Assembly (NCBI RefSeq): GCF_002252475.1
Contig: NZ_NNRK01000026.1
Span: forward strand, 62,001 to 126,000
Source: Brucella rhizosphaerae
Lineage (GTDB): Bacteria; Pseudomonadota; Alphaproteobacteria; Rhizobiales; Rhizobiaceae
Reading direction: 5' to 3'
Length of the DNA: 64,000 nucleotides
The first letter of the stretch is position 1. Every line of letters starts with the position of its first letter. The notes beneath the pieces are model-generated. The model ran no database searches. It was not told the DNA's origin and saw nothing but the letters and a program-made list of their open reading frames with translations. Positions 17,078 to 25,947 of the stretch are shown piece after piece. The position numbers were made by a program, and so were the translations under genes.

Positions 17078-17319
17078 GGATTTGTCGGCTCTGCAATACT
17101 GCGCAGAGCAGAAAATTCACACATCCTTTTGAGCAACCAGACCACAGTTCAGGTCTGGCGCATCGCACGAAGAAATTTAATCCGCGCCTCGCATGTAATG
17201 TGCAGGCCGCACGGCTCGGCATTTAAACGTAACTGCTTTGAACTGATTATCCCGGTGGGGGTCGGGAGCTACAGCTATTTTCAAAGCTGATGCGAAGGCC
17301 GAAAGAAAACAGGGAACAT

Positions 17320-18513
17320 ATGGCTTCCTATTCTGCAACTGAACAAAGCCGCAGCGGCGGTGGAACGTCTCTCCTGTATGATCCGCGCGTGCGCGGCATC
17401 TTTTATCAGGTTCTGGTGTTCGCCGCGGTTGTGGCTTTGATTTATTGGATCGTGGGCAACACGGTCGCCAATCTTCAACGTGCCAACATCGCGTCCGGCT
17501 TCGGCTTTCTGAGCGGACGTGCCGGCTTCGATATCAGCCAGACACTGATCCCTTATTCAAGTGATTCAACCTATGGTCGGGCAGTTCTCGTTGGTCTGAT
17601 CAATACGCTTTACGTCGCGGCGCTCGGTGTGGTTCTGGCATCGGTGATCGGGTTTCTGGTCGGTATTGGGCGACTTTCGCGCAACTGGCTGATCCGCAAG
17701 ATCTGCATGGTCTACGTGGAAGTGTTCCGTAATATTCCGCCGCTGCTTGTTATTTTCTTCTGGTATTTCGGCGTTCTCTCCGTCTTGCCACAAGCACGCG
17801 AAAGCCTTTCGTTACCGTTTGGAACTTACCTGAACAATCGCGGCTTCTTCCTGCCTGCGCCTGTGTGGGGCGAGGGGGCATGGTTATTGCCAGTGGCTCT
17901 GCTGATCGGCATCGTGGCTTCGTTTTTCGTTGCTCGCTGGGCGAAGCGCCGTCAAATGGCAACCGGTCAGGCTTTTCATACCATTCGTGTATGTGCAGCA
18001 CTGATTATTGGCTTACCTATCCTCGCACTGATCGTGACAGGTTTTCCGCTTACCTTTGATTTGCCAAAACTCGGAACATTCAATCTGACGGGCGGCGCGC
18101 AGATCAAGCCTGAATTCCTTGCTCTGCTGCTGGCCTTGTCGTTCTATACGGCATCGTTCATTGCAGAAACTGTGCGTGCAGGCGTTCTCGGTGTGAATAA
18201 AGGGCAGACAGAAGCTGCCTATGCAGTTGGCCTCAGGTCGGGACAGACGATGCGCCTCATCATCGTGCCACAGGCACTGCGCATTATCATTCCGCCACTG
18301 TCGAGCCAGTATCTCAATCTTATCAAGAATTCCTCGCTCGCTATTGCAATCGGTTATCCGGATCTTGTGGCTGTTGGCGGCACGATCCTGAACCAGACCG
18401 GTCAGGCTGTGGAAGTCGTTGCAATCTGGATGGTTATCTATCTCGGTATCAGCCTGGTTACTTCCGGCCTCATGAACTGGTTCAATGCCAAGATGGCACT
18501 GGTGGAGAGATGA
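17320..18513 (+). CDS. aapQ: General L-amino acid ABC transporter permease AapQ
   Basis: 397-residue inner-membrane permease, first of the two heterodimer subunits. It is long for a HisMQ-type permease because of the family's extra N-terminal helices. The EAA loop that contacts the ATPase is visible near the C-terminus ([30 protein letters not shown]), and the conserved [19 protein letters not shown] helix is present. ATG at 17320 is chosen because a CAGGGAAC site precedes it; ten codons of open frame upstream are ignored. It overlaps aapM by ATGA. Confidence 0.94.
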   Translation: MASYSATEQSRSGGGTSLLYDPRVRGIFYQVLVFAAVVALIYWIVGNTVANLQRANIASGFGFLSGRAGFDISQTLIPYSSDSTYGRAVLVGLINTLYVAALGVVLASVIGFLVGIGRLSRNWLIRKICMVYVEVFRNIPPLLVIFFWYFGVLSVLPQARESLSLPFGTYLNNRGFFLPAPVWGEGAWLLPVALLIGIVASFFVARWAKRRQMATGQAFHTIRVCAALIIGLPILALIVTGFPLTFDLPKLGTFNLTGGAQIKPEFLALLLALSFYTASFIAETVRAGVLGVNKGQTEAAYAVGLRSGQTMRLIIVPQALRIIIPPLSSQYLNLIKNSSLAIAIGYPDLVAVGGTILNQTGQAVEVVAIWMVIYLGISLVTSGLMNWFNAKMALVER

Positions 18514-19673
18514 CAATGGAAAATGCAGATCTCCAATATGTTCGCACGCAAATGGTCGAGGGCGAGTCACCGCCCCGTTCCGTTCAGGGCTTATCGCACT
18601 GGCTGCGCGTCAATCTTTTCGCAACGCCAGTTGATGCCGCTCTGACCCTCTTTGGTCTCGCGATTGTGGCGTGGTTTCTTCCGTCAATGCTCCAGTGGCT
18701 GTTCATCAATGCGGCCTGGACTGGGACTGATCGCACAGCATGTCTCACGATCGCGCAGGGTGGTGTGCAGCCGGAAGGCTGGTCAGGTGCCTGCTGGGCC
18801 TTCGTAAACGCAAAGTACCAGCAATTCATCTATGGACGTTATCCGCTTGATGAGCGTTGGCGCGTTAATCTGACGGCAGCACTATTCGTGATTCTGCTGG
18901 TGCCGCTGATGATCCCAAAGGTGCCACATAAGACAATCAACGCGATTCTGTTCTTCCTGGTCTTTCCGGTCGTTGCATTCTTTCTGCTGGTTGGTGGTTC
19001 GTTTGGCTTGCGTTATGTGGAAACCTCGCTTTGGGGTGGCCTTCTCGTTACGCTGGTCCTGTCGTTTGTCGGCATCACCGTATCGCTGCCACTTGGTATC
19101 GTGCTCGCGCTCGGACGGCGCTCAAAGCTGCCGGTCATCAAAACGCTTTCCATCATTTTTATTGAAATGGTGCGCGGTGTTCCGCTCGTGACGGTTTTGT
19201 TCATGGCAAGCGTGATGCTGCCATTGTTCCTGCCGCCTGGCGTGACTTTTGACAAGTTGATGCGTGCATTGATCGGTGTGGCGCTCTTCGCATCGGCCTA
19301 TATGGCTGAAGTGGTGCGCGGTGGTCTTCAGGCCATCCCGCGTGGACAATATGAAGGTGCTGATGCTCTGGGGCTCAGCTACTGGCAGAAGACTGGCCTC
19401 ATCATATTGCCACAGGCTTTGAAGATCTCGATTGCAGGCATCGTCAATACATTCATCGGCCTCTTCAAGGATACGAGCCTTGTCTACATCATCGGTCTGT
19501 TTGATCTGCTCGGTATCGTCCGTCAGAACTTCTCCGATGCTAACTGGGCTTCTCCACAGACACCTGCAACAGGATTGATCTTTGCGGGCTTTGTTTTCTG
19601 GATTTTCTGTTTCGCGATGTCGCGATACTCTATATTCATGGAACGAAGGCTCGACACGGGTCATAAACAATAA
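18510..19673 (+). CDS. aapM: General L-amino acid ABC transporter permease AapM
   Basis: 387-residue second permease subunit. Multiple hydrophobic helices; conserved [27 protein letters not shown] and an EAA loop ([33 protein letters not shown]). The extracytoplasmic segment near residues 70-115 carries three Cys. The start overlaps the aapQ stop (ATGA); a second ATG two codons on is possible. Works with AapQ and the ATPase AapP to import polar and branched amino acids. Confidence 0.94.
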   Translation: MTMENADLQYVRTQMVEGESPPRSVQGLSHWLRVNLFATPVDAALTLFGLAIVAWFLPSMLQWLFINAAWTGTDRTACLTIAQGGVQPEGWSGACWAFVNAKYQQFIYGRYPLDERWRVNLTAALFVILLVPLMIPKVPHKTINAILFFLVFPVVAFFLLVGGSFGLRYVETSLWGGLLVTLVLSFVGITVSLPLGIVLALGRRSKLPVIKTLSIIFIEMVRGVPLVTVLFMASVMLPLFLPPGVTFDKLMRALIGVALFASAYMAEVVRGGLQAIPRGQYEGADALGLSYWQKTGLIILPQALKISIAGIVNTFIGLFKDTSLVYIIGLFDLLGIVRQNFSDANWASPQTPATGLIFAGFVFWIFCFAMSRYSIFMERRLDTGHKQ

Positions 19674-19693
19674 GAATCAAGGGAATATTGGAA

Positions 19694-20503
19694 ATGAGTG
19701 CACAAAGCGCCCTCCCACAATCCGAGCTCGGTGTCGAAATCGACCGTAAAAAGCATGAAGTCTCGAAGACCGACGTGGCCATCGAACTTAAGAACATGCA
19801 CAAATGGTATGGTGAGTTTCACGTTCTGCGTGACATCAACCTGAAGGTCATGCGCGGCGAACGTATTGTTGTTGCGGGTCCATCCGGTTCCGGCAAATCG
19901 ACCATGATCCGTTGCATCAACCGTCTTGAAGAACACCAGAAGGGCCAGATCATCGTTGACGGTATTGAACTGACCAACGATCTCAAAAAGATCGATGAAG
20001 TGCGCCGTGAAGTCGGTATGGTGTTCCAGCACTTTAACCTCTTCCCGCATCTGACCATTCTGGAAAACTGCACGCTTGCACCGATCTGGGTGCGCAAAAT
20101 GCCAAAGAAGAAGGCGGAAGAAGTCGCCATGCATTATCTGGCGCGCGTGAAAATCCCGGAACAGGCCAACAAGTATCCGGGCCAGCTTTCAGGTGGTCAG
20201 CAGCAGCGTGTGGCAATTGCCCGTGCGCTTTGTATGAACCCGAAGGTCATGCTGTTCGATGAGCCGACATCGGCGCTTGATCCGGAAATGGTCAAGGAAG
20301 TGCTGGATACGATGGTCAGCCTTGCAGAAGAAGGCATGACCATGATCTGCGTGACGCACGAAATGGGCTTTGCCCGCCAGGTTGCCAATCGCGTGATCTT
20401 CATGGATCAGGGGCAGATCGTTGAACAGAATTCGCCAGCCGAGTTTTTCGACAATCCGCAGCATGAACGCACAAAGCTGTTCCTCAGCCAGATCCTTCAT
20501 TAA
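19694..20503 (+). CDS. aapP: General L-amino acid ABC transporter ATPase AapP
   Basis: 269-residue cytoplasmic ATPase powering AapJQMP. All motifs present: Walker [11 protein letters not shown]-loop in [10 protein letters not shown], signature LSGGQQQR, Walker [13 protein letters not shown] and H-loop [11 protein letters not shown] at 19694 is preferred over a TTG two codons earlier because AAGGGAA lies about ten bases before it. It follows aapM by 20 bases. An N-terminal extension of about 30 residues precedes the ABC domain, as in rhizobial AapP. A strong terminator follows. Confidence 0.96.
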   Translation: MSAQSALPQSELGVEIDRKKHEVSKTDVAIELKNMHKWYGEFHVLRDINLKVMRGERIVVAGPSGSGKSTMIRCINRLEEHQKGQIIVDGIELTNDLKKIDEVRREVGMVFQHFNLFPHLTILENCTLAPIWVRKMPKKKAEEVAMHYLARVKIPEQANKYPGQLSGGQQQRVAIARALCMNPKVMLFDEPTSALDPEMVKEVLDTMVSLAEEGMTMICVTHEMGFARQVANRVIFMDQGQIVEQNSPAEFFDNPQHERTKLFLSQILH

Positions 20504-20525
20504 GCGATAGATCAGCTAAGATACG

Positions 20526-20560
20526 AAAACACCCGCCAGACATGATTTGGCGGGTGTTTT
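20526..20560. terminator. Bidirectional terminator between aapP and the VOC gene
   Basis: AAAACACCCGCCA / TGGCGGGTGTTTT perfect 13-bp stem with a 9-base loop, flanked by A- and T-runs, between convergent genes. Confidence 0.9.
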
Positions 20561-20582
20561 CTTTTGGTTGGATCGTTGCGGT

Positions 20583-20957
20583 TTATTCCTCGTGCGGGCC
20601 TTCGCAGAACTGAATGCGATTGCCGAACGGGTCAATAACGGCCATTACGCGACCCCATGGGGCTTTTTCAATTCCCGGGCGCATGTAGCGGTAGCCCCGT
20701 GCATTGATTTCCTTCTGAAGCTCTGCAACACCTTGCATACGCACGAAGATATTCGCGCCAGGGCTGCCATCGCCGTGATGTTCGCTCAGATGCAGCACCA
20801 GATCACCGCGCGAAACCTGCATATAAAGCGGCATGCTGTCTGCAAACCGGTGTTCCCAATCAAGCGTAAATCCCAGAAATCCGACATAAAAATCCTTCGC
20901 CTTTTCGACGTCGAAAATGCGGAAGATAGGACAGGTCTGTTCAAAATGGATTGTCAT
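20583..20957 (-). CDS. Glyoxalase/bleomycin-resistance (VOC) family protein
   Basis: 124-residue single-unit VOC-fold protein. Pattern: PIFRIFDVEKAKDFYVGFLGFTLDWEHRF at the N-terminus, a central LHLSEHHGDGSPGANIFVRM strand with a possible metal-binding His, and GRVMAVIDPFGNRIQFCEG at the C-terminus. This is the arrangement of the dimeric bleomycin-resistance/glyoxalase-like proteins, often annotated as bleomycin resistance, but the ligand is unknown. Divergent from the GNAT gene, with about 45 bases between starts. Confidence 0.82.
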   Translation of the reverse strand: MTIHFEQTCPIFRIFDVEKAKDFYVGFLGFTLDWEHRFADSMPLYMQVSRGDLVLHLSEHHGDGSPGANIFVRMQGVAELQKEINARGYRYMRPGIEKAPWGRVMAVIDPFGNRIQFCEGPHEE

Positions 20958-21001
20958 TCTGGCTGGCCTTTGCGACTAATACGTCATCTTCGGAAAATGA
21001 G

Positions 21002-21436
21002 GTGACTGTGGTTAAGTATCACTGGCTGGAAGATTTAGCGCCAGAACAACAACGCGAGTTTCATGCTTTTTACAGCAAAGAATGGTGGACCACCGCACGC
21101 ACATTAGAGGATGTATCGCACATGCTTAAGCATTGCGATCTTACGCTGTTTTGCCGTGATACAAATGGAGCAATTATTGGCTTCGCGCGCGTGTTAAGCG
21201 ACTTCACTTTCAAAGCTATGATTTTTGATGTGATTGTAGCCGAACAGTGCCGTGGCCAAGGGCTTGGACAAGCTCTCGTCGAACGCATTATCAACCACGA
21301 AAAACTGCAACGTGTGAAAAGCTTTGAGCTCTACTGTCCTGACCGGCTTGTACCCTTCTACGAGAAACTTGGCTTCGTGAAGGGCGCGTCTTCAATGCTT
21401 TTCAATCAGCGCCAGAGCATTGCTGGATTAAGTTGA
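21002..21436 (+). CDS. GNAT-family N-acetyltransferase
   Basis: About 144-residue acetyltransferase. The acetyl-CoA-binding motif A is VAEQCRGQGLGQALVERI (R/Q-x-x-G-x-G/A type), preceded by beta-strands (LFCRDTNGAIIGFARVL) and followed by LYCPDRLVPFYEKLGF, typical of single-domain GNATs. The start is uncertain: GTG at 21002 or 21008 fits the conserved length, whereas the longest frame begins at a TTG overlapping the neighbouring VOC gene. Substrate unknown. Confidence 0.78.
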   Translation: MTVVKYHWLEDLAPEQQREFHAFYSKEWWTTARTLEDVSHMLKHCDLTLFCRDTNGAIIGFARVLSDFTFKAMIFDVIVAEQCRGQGLGQALVERIINHEKLQRVKSFELYCPDRLVPFYEKLGFVKGASSMLFNQRQSIAGLS

Positions 21437-21519
21437 ATCATTAGAAATGCTCTATCTTTTTGTTTTGACGCACATCTTTTTCCGAGAACGGGTTCCTACT
21501 TTTCGGGATGTGCTCTGGA

Positions 21520-21855
21520 TCAATCTTCGACGAAGCGGCGCAGGCGCTGCAATGCGTCATCCCATTGTGAGGAAACAGTCGCGAGGTAGGCTCGGGCATC
21601 AACGAGCGGGGTGGGGCAAAGCCGAAATCGACTTTCGCGACCCACCTTGTCGCGCTCAACCAGCCCCGCTTGTTCCAGCACCGAAAGATGCTTTGTCATC
21701 CCCTGTCTGCTTATGCTGCCGTTCTGCGAGAGCGTCACAATTGAGCGGCTTTCGCCATCGCTTAGCGTCTCGATCAGCGCCAGCCGGGTGGGATCGGCCA
21801 GCGCTGCAAAAATAGCGGAAATGTTTCCTGATTGTGTAAACGAGACTTCGGTCAT
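21520..21855 (-). CDS. ArsR-type winged-helix transcriptional regulator
   Basis: 111-residue regulator. The N-terminus carries IFAALADPTRLALIETLSDGE, then the recognition helix region QNGSISRQGMTKHLSVLEQAGLV and the wing (RDKVGRESRFRLCPTPL). There is no CxC metal site in helix 3, so it belongs to the non-metal ArsR group commonly paired with SRPBCC/AHSA1 proteins. Its ATG overlaps the TGA of the upstream SRPBCC gene (ATGA), which makes a two-gene operon. Confidence 0.85.
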   Translation of the reverse strand: MTEVSFTQSGNISAIFAALADPTRLALIETLSDGESRSIVTLSQNGSISRQGMTKHLSVLEQAGLVERDKVGRESRFRLCPTPLVDARAYLATVSSQWDDALQRLRRFVED

Positions 21856-22316
21856 TTGCGTTCGAGGTAATCCTTTATATTCCGCATTTGCTCTTCCCAG
21901 CCGCCGGTGTTCATTCGCAGTGCTATAGGCCGACGATCTGCAGGCAGGGCATCAAAACCTGTTTCGATAACAGTAAGCCTTGTGCCCGAATCCACTTCCT
22001 TAAGTTTGAACTCCACCAGTGTTTGCGGTTCTTTGGCGTAATCAAAATCAGATTCAACAGCGTAAGGATGCCATGTGAAAGCAAAATAATGTGGAGCTTT
22101 CATATCCTTGATGAAGGAAGTCCATCTGGTATCGCCGCATCCGTCAAACGTAAAGTGGCCTGTTGAGGGAGTATCAACGATAAACGGTCCGTCAATCCTG
22201 ACCCTGAACCATTCGCCGAATTCTTCATAGTCAGTGAGTGCGCGCCAAACGCGATCAATGCCTGCGCGAAGGTCTACAGTTTTCTCTATCCGATCTGTTA
22301 TTGATGTCGTTGTCAT
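21852..22316 (-). CDS. SRPBCC (AHSA1/START-like) domain protein
   Basis: 154-residue single SRPBCC-fold protein: RIEKTVDLRAGIDRVWRALTDYEEFGEWFRV at the N-terminus, HYFAFTWHPYAV and TLVEFKLKEVDSGTRLTVIETGFDALP in the core, and the C-terminal helix MNTGGWEEQMRNIKDYLERK. These proteins bind hydrophobic ligands in a deep pocket; the role is unknown. First gene of an operon with the ArsR regulator (4-base overlap). A near-perfect palindrome lies 17 bases upstream of the start and is likely the operator. Confidence 0.85.
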   Translation of the reverse strand: MTTTSITDRIEKTVDLRAGIDRVWRALTDYEEFGEWFRVRIDGPFIVDTPSTGHFTFDGCGDTRWTSFIKDMKAPHYFAFTWHPYAVESDFDYAKEPQTLVEFKLKEVDSGTRLTVIETGFDALPADRRPIALRMNTGGWEEQMRNIKDYLERK

Positions 22317-22332
22317 AGTCTATATCCTTTTT

Positions 22333-22358
22333 AATTAGCAACTGTATGGTTGCCAATT
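22333..22358 (-). promoter_or_regulatory. Candidate operator in front of the SRPBCC-ArsR operon
   Basis: Palindrome AATTAGCAAC, six bases, GTTGCCAATT: 10-base arms with one mismatch. It spans a possible -35 (TTGGCA on the minus strand) and spacer, so a bound protein would block transcription. The right-arm consensus GTTGCTAATT recurs exactly at 23104-23113, over the promoter and start of the HxlR gene. Confidence 0.55.
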
Positions 22359-22374
22359 TACACAGCTACGACAG

Positions 22375-22394
22375 AAAAGCAACCGAAAGGTTGC
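22375..22394 (-). terminator. Rho-independent terminator of the HxlR gene
   Basis: GCAACC / GGTTGC stem with a TTTC loop on the minus strand, then TTTTCTG, starting seven bases past the HxlR stop. Confidence 0.65.
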
Positions 22395-22400
22395 ATATTA

Positions 22401-23102
22401 TTATTCATTGATGGACGCCTTGGCTGGGAGCGGAAACAGCGTCACGAATTTTTCTGCGAATGTCCGATCGCCTTTGAGCGTAAGTACGTTCGCAGTTTCA
22501 AGAGCGGCGAGAGGCTGCCCGCCGTAAATGGCTGCCGCCAACATCCGCGGAGAGCTTTCAAAGGCGATATCATATTGCTCGGGCGTGCCGCGCGTAATTT
22601 CCAGGTTGCTTTCTCGCAGGTGAGCTATGAAGTCTTCTCCGTCCAGTCGCAGCCCTATAATGGCTTTCAGGCCCCGTGAAAGATCGAGGTCGATCATGGT
22701 TCTGAGCGAAAGCAGAAACGAAGTGGTTGAAATTGGCAGGTTGGGATCATGGCTGGGTGAACGTGCCGCCCACCGGCCCAGAGTCTGCAGAATGGGCTCA
22801 GCCTCATGGCCCCAATCAGTCAGTTCATAGACTTGTACGGAGGCAGGTGGCGGCAGTTTTAACTTGCGCAGAATGCCGGCTTCCTCGAGTCCTTCCAGTC
22901 TTTGAGTGAGAACATTAGCGCTTATGCCAGGTAGATCCGCGCGCAAATCGCTGAACCGTTTCGGACCGAACATCAGTTCGCGAATGACCAGCAGCGCCCA
23001 ACGTTCACCTATTAAATCAAGGGCATGAGCGGCGGCGCACGCATCATCATAGCTGCGTCGTGCAGTCGGTATTTCACGTTTAGTTACTTTTTCTAACTTC
23101 AT
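22401..23102 (-). CDS. HxlR-family transcriptional regulator with C-terminal SCP2-like domain
   Basis: 233-residue regulator. The N-terminal HxlR winged helix (about residues 18-110) shows CAAAHALDLIGERWALLVIRELMFGPKRFSDLRADLPG and VLTQRLEGLEEAGIL with the wing YELTDWG. The C-terminal about 100 residues (LDLSRGLKAIIGLRLDGEDF ... EITRGTPEQYDIAFESSP ... ALETANVLTLKGD) look like an SCP2/alkyl-sulfatase-type ligand domain, as seen in some longer HxlR proteins. The promoter lies so close that the transcript is almost leaderless. It probably regulates itself and the next operon through the shared GTTGC operator. Confidence 0.85.
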   Translation of the reverse strand: MKLEKVTKREIPTARRSYDDACAAAHALDLIGERWALLVIRELMFGPKRFSDLRADLPGISANVLTQRLEGLEEAGILRKLKLPPPASVQVYELTDWGHEAEPILQTLGRWAARSPSHDPNLPISTTSFLLSLRTMIDLDLSRGLKAIIGLRLDGEDFIAHLRESNLEITRGTPEQYDIAFESSPRMLAAAIYGGQPLAALETANVLTLKGDRTFAEKFVTLFPLPAKASINE

Positions 23103-23110
23103 GGTTGCTA

Positions 23111-23138
23111 ATTATAACTTATATGTCATCATGTGCAA
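23111..23138 (-). promoter_or_regulatory. Strong sigma-70-like promoter of the HxlR gene
   Basis: On the minus strand TTGCAC, 16 bases, TATAAT (consensus -10 at 23111-23116). Initiation 6-8 bases downstream would fall 1-3 bases before the ATG at 23102, giving a leaderless or near-leaderless message. The half-operator GTTGCTAATT (23104-23113) overlaps the -10 and the start. Confidence 0.6.
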
Positions 23139-23292
23139 GCGAACTTATGTTCCTCGGGTCCAGCCAATGCATGGAACCCGACTTTATCGCCGAGGGGATC
23201 GGGCAGGCGGTATGAAACTGAAATGCAAAATGAGTGTTTCAAGCCCGCAAACGGAGGGCCCATTGATAGAGGCCCACTAACGGAGGAATGTT

Positions 23293-23709
23293 ATGCCAAA
23301 GCTGATTTTCGTAAATCTGCCAGTCAAAGATGTCGCCCGCTCGACCAGCTTCTATGAAGCGGTGGGTGCAACCAAAAACCCGATGTTTTCGGATGAAACT
23401 GCATCCTGCATGGTGTTCTCTGACACGATCCACGCCATGATCCTCAGTCATGACAAGTTCAGTCAGTTCACACCAAAGAAGATTTCTGATGCCAATGCGA
23501 CAAGCGAAGTGTTGATTTGCTTGTCAGCTGACAGCAAGGCTGAAGTCGATGAAACAATCGAGAAGGTCGTCAAGGCTGGCGGTCGCGCTGATCCAGCCGC
23601 GAAGCAGGATTACGGTTTCATGTATGGCCGCAGCTTTGAAGATCTCGATGGCCATATCTGGGAACTGATGTGGATGGATATGGAAGCAGCCGCCAAAGCC
23701 ATGGGCTGA
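23293..23709 (+). CDS. VOC-family protein (glyoxalase-like)
   Basis: 138-residue VOC protein: MPKLIFVNLPVKDVARSTSFYEAVGA at the N-terminus, SCMVFSDTIHAMILSHDKFSQF in the first module, and MYGRSFEDLDGHIWELMWMD at the end, with the His and Glu of the second module. This is the type often annotated as lactoylglutathione lyase-like. A GGAGG site precedes the ATG. Followed 41 bases on by another VOC gene on the same strand, so the pair is probably cotranscribed. Confidence 0.87.
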   Translation: MPKLIFVNLPVKDVARSTSFYEAVGATKNPMFSDETASCMVFSDTIHAMILSHDKFSQFTPKKISDANATSEVLICLSADSKAEVDETIEKVVKAGGRADPAAKQDYGFMYGRSFEDLDGHIWELMWMDMEAAAKAMG

Positions 23710-23750
23710 ATCAACAGACAGGGGGGTGAGACATATGGGAGGAGAAATCC

Positions 23751-24236
23751 ATGTCTGGTTTAACTGTCTGCCTCTGGTTTGATAACAAGGCCGAAGAGGC
23801 AGCCAATTATTATGTGTCGCTGTTCCGCGATTTGGGAAGACCAGCAACAATTGACGGCTTCATTCGCTTTGAACATGGTCATCAAACTGGTGGTACCGAT
23901 GTCGTAACTGCAAATTTCACACTTGATGGGCAGGCGATGACTGCCTTGAATGGGGGGCCGCAGTTTAAGTTCAATCCGGCGACGTCCCTCATTCTGAAAT
24001 GCAAGGATCAGGCAGAACTCGATGCCTTTTGGGATAGGCTGCTGGAAGGCGGCTCGCCCATGGAGTGCAGCTGGCTGATGGATAAATATGGCTTCGCCTG
24101 GCAAGTTGTGCCGGAATTTCTGCTCGATATCTTGCAGGACGGTGCACCCGATGTCAGGCAGCGTGTCGCAAATGCCATGATGAAAATGGTTAAGATCGAT
24201 ATTGCGACGTTGGAAGCAGCGCGCGACGCGCGTTAA
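23751..24236 (+). CDS. PhnB-like VOC protein (3-demethylubiquinone methyltransferase-like fold)
   Basis: 161-residue protein of the PhnB-like VOC group: LTVCLWFDNKAEEAANYYVSLF at the start, NFTLDGQAMTALNGGPQFKFNPATSLILKCKDQAELDAFWDRLLEGG in the middle and CSWLMDKYGFAWQVVPEFL near the end. The name 3-demethylubiquinone-9 methyltransferase often given to such proteins is a historical domain label, not a demonstrated activity. GGAGG precedes the ATG. Its stop overlaps the stop of the convergent FAD monooxygenase gene. Confidence 0.87.
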   Translation: MSGLTVCLWFDNKAEEAANYYVSLFRDLGRPATIDGFIRFEHGHQTGGTDVVTANFTLDGQAMTALNGGPQFKFNPATSLILKCKDQAELDAFWDRLLEGGSPMECSWLMDKYGFAWQVVPEFLLDILQDGAPDVRQRVANAMMKMVKIDIATLEAARDAR

Positions 24237-25447
24237 TTTCGCACGGCCGCAACGGCGTCATAGCCATAAAGCCAGTCCAGATCTTTCAGGAAAGTATCCG
24301 GGCTGCGCATGGCAAAGAGCATGTTGCGGCCGAGCGCAAAAACACCGGTAGCGTGATAGGCAAATCTATTGAGTTGCCCGCGTTTTGCGACTGCCGCGAT
24401 CCGCTCTTTACGCACTTTGTCGAAGTGCTGAAGTGCTGTCTGTTGATCGGTCGCGTCCAGTGCTTCTGCCAGCGCTGCGGCATCTTCAATTGCCATCGCT
24501 GCACCTTGCGCCCCAAAAGGGGTAACAGCGTGTGACGCGTCTCCAAGCAGGACTGTGCGTCCATCGCACACAAACTGGGCTTCTGGCATTTCAAATAATG
24601 GCCAGTAAGTCCATTCTGGTGCCGCAGCGATTACATCGCGGACAGCCGGATGCCAGTTCTGGTAAATGAATTTGAGCTGCTCGCGGTCTCCGACCTTTGA
24701 CCAGTCTTCGCCCGGATTTTCACCGCCCGTTATGGCGACGAAGTTGAAATACTCCCCACCTTTGACCGGATAAGCGATGAAATGAACCTGTTTACCGAGC
24801 CATGCCGAAACGGCTTTTTTCAGCGGCAGTGCATTGGTGAAGGATGCGGGCAGATCACGGGCGGCGATAGTGCTCCGCCAGGCAACATGTCCGCTGAAAC
24901 GGGCTTTGCTTCGCGCAGCATTGGCACGCTCCGTTGACCAAACACCATCGCATCCAAGAAGGTACTGACCGCCAATGGTCTCGATTAAAGTGCCGCGGCG
25001 AACCTCGGCGCTGATCTCTTGACCAACCACTTCATGTCGAATGATTTCTGAACCGAGATTAATCGCGATGGCCGGGTTTTCAAGGCAAGCAGCAAGAAGA
25101 GCTGATTGAAGATCGGCGCGGTGGCAGACAACATAGGGGTAGTGCCAGCGCTTGAGCGCTTTGTCACCAAGTTCCATCGCGAGAAGGGGGCGTGCGCTGC
25201 GACTATCGATGAGAAACAGCGCTTCGGGCGTAACGGCTTGTGTGGCGAGCTTGTCGGCAATGCCAAGGCGCTGCAAATGCCGCATGGCATTCGGGGCCAA
25301 TTGCAGGCCTGCGCCCACTTCTGAGAGTACAGCGGCTTTTTCGAAAAGCGCTACCGTCCAACCTCTTGCTGCAAGCTCAAGCGCTGCACTTAAACCTGCA
25401 ACGCCCGCTCCTGCAATCAATATGCGCCCTTTGCCCAAGCTGCTCAT
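24233..25447 (-). CDS. FAD-dependent aromatic monooxygenase (salicylate/6-hydroxynicotinate hydroxylase-like)
   Basis: 404-residue group A flavoprotein monooxygenase. N-terminal FAD site ILIAGAGVAGLSAALELAARGW, the middle DG motif (LLGCDGVWSTER) and the GD motif (TVLLGDASHAVTPFGAQGAAMAIEDA). It hydroxylates some small aromatic compound with NAD(P)H and O2; the precise substrate is not evident. The region GGRPxxxxAxELGxxxLxRWxYPYVVCHRADL is typical of salicylate-hydroxylase-like members. Followed on the same side by intergenic hairpin 25454-25474; the zf-CHCC gene lies upstream on the same strand. Confidence 0.88.
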   Translation of the reverse strand: MSSLGKGRILIAGAGVAGLSAALELAARGWTVALFEKAAVLSEVGAGLQLAPNAMRHLQRLGIADKLATQAVTPEALFLIDSRSARPLLAMELGDKALKRWHYPYVVCHRADLQSALLAACLENPAIAINLGSEIIRHEVVGQEISAEVRRGTLIETIGGQYLLGCDGVWSTERANAARSKARFSGHVAWRSTIAARDLPASFTNALPLKKAVSAWLGKQVHFIAYPVKGGEYFNFVAITGGENPGEDWSKVGDREQLKFIYQNWHPAVRDVIAAAPEWTYWPLFEMPEAQFVCDGRTVLLGDASHAVTPFGAQGAAMAIEDAAALAEALDATDQQTALQHFDKVRKERIAAVAKRGQLNRFAYHATGVFALGRNMLFAMRSPDTFLKDLDWLYGYDAVAAVRN

Positions 25448-25453
25448 AGTGTC

Positions 25454-25474
25454 AGCGGCATGGTAAATGCCGCT
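25454..25474. other. Hairpin between zf-CHCC and monooxygenase genes
   Basis: AGCGGCAT / ATGCCGCT perfect stem with a 5-base loop in the 35-base gap between two minus-strand genes. It ends seven bases before the monooxygenase start codon region, so it could act as an attenuator. There is no clear T-run. Confidence 0.35.
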
Positions 25475-25482
25475 TTCTGTTT

Positions 25483-25737
25483 TCAGGCAGCTTTGTCGGC
25501 AGGGGCTTCGTAGACGCAGCCCGCTGGAACAGTTTCGTCAGCATGAAGCTGCGCATTGTAGCGATAGAGCGTCGAGCAATAGGGGCAAACGACTTCGCTT
25601 TCGTCACCCATATCGAGGAAAACGTGCGGATGATCGAAGGGCGGGTTTGCGCCAACGCACATGAATTCCTTCACGCCGATTTCAATGGCATTATGGCCAG
25701 CGTCATTCTGGAAGTGTGGGATGATGTGGTCGGACAT
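25483..25737 (-). CDS. zf-CHCC zinc-finger protein (NDUFS6-like)
   Basis: 84-residue protein with the zf-CHCC zinc-binding pattern: a cysteine in KEFMCVGANPPFDHPHVFLDMG, a histidine in the same segment, and CPYC in EVVCPYCSTLYRYN. This family includes the complex I accessory subunit NDUFS6 and short bacterial relatives. Start at 25737 (MSDHIIPHFQNDAG) chosen from conservation; 20 codons of open frame lie upstream. Alphaproteobacterial copies are often linked to respiratory or FAD enzymes; here it precedes the FAD monooxygenase. Confidence 0.85.
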   Translation of the reverse strand: MSDHIIPHFQNDAGHNAIEIGVKEFMCVGANPPFDHPHVFLDMGDESEVVCPYCSTLYRYNAQLHADETVPAGCVYEAPADKAA

Positions 25738-25947
25738 GATACGCTCCGTGCTTGTGGATCGCGACACTCTAGTAGGATAGCCTGTTAGGACGGCCATTTT
25801 GGGAGGGTTTACCGCGAACGGCTTGTTTCTGGAAGCGTTTTCATCAATTCTGGAGACATTTCAAGCGGTTTGCTATCAAACTGTCATATGACAGCCATAG
25901 GCTTATGGTCGCGCCGGGATTTTCCGGTAAAAGCCGGGACAGGAAAA

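Noticed and set aside
23140-23225. Short minus-strand peptide reading YRLPDPLGDKVGFHALAG
   Set aside because: It looks protein-like and could be the tail of a lost gene, but the upstream part has no continuation in frame and the evidence is a single short stretch.
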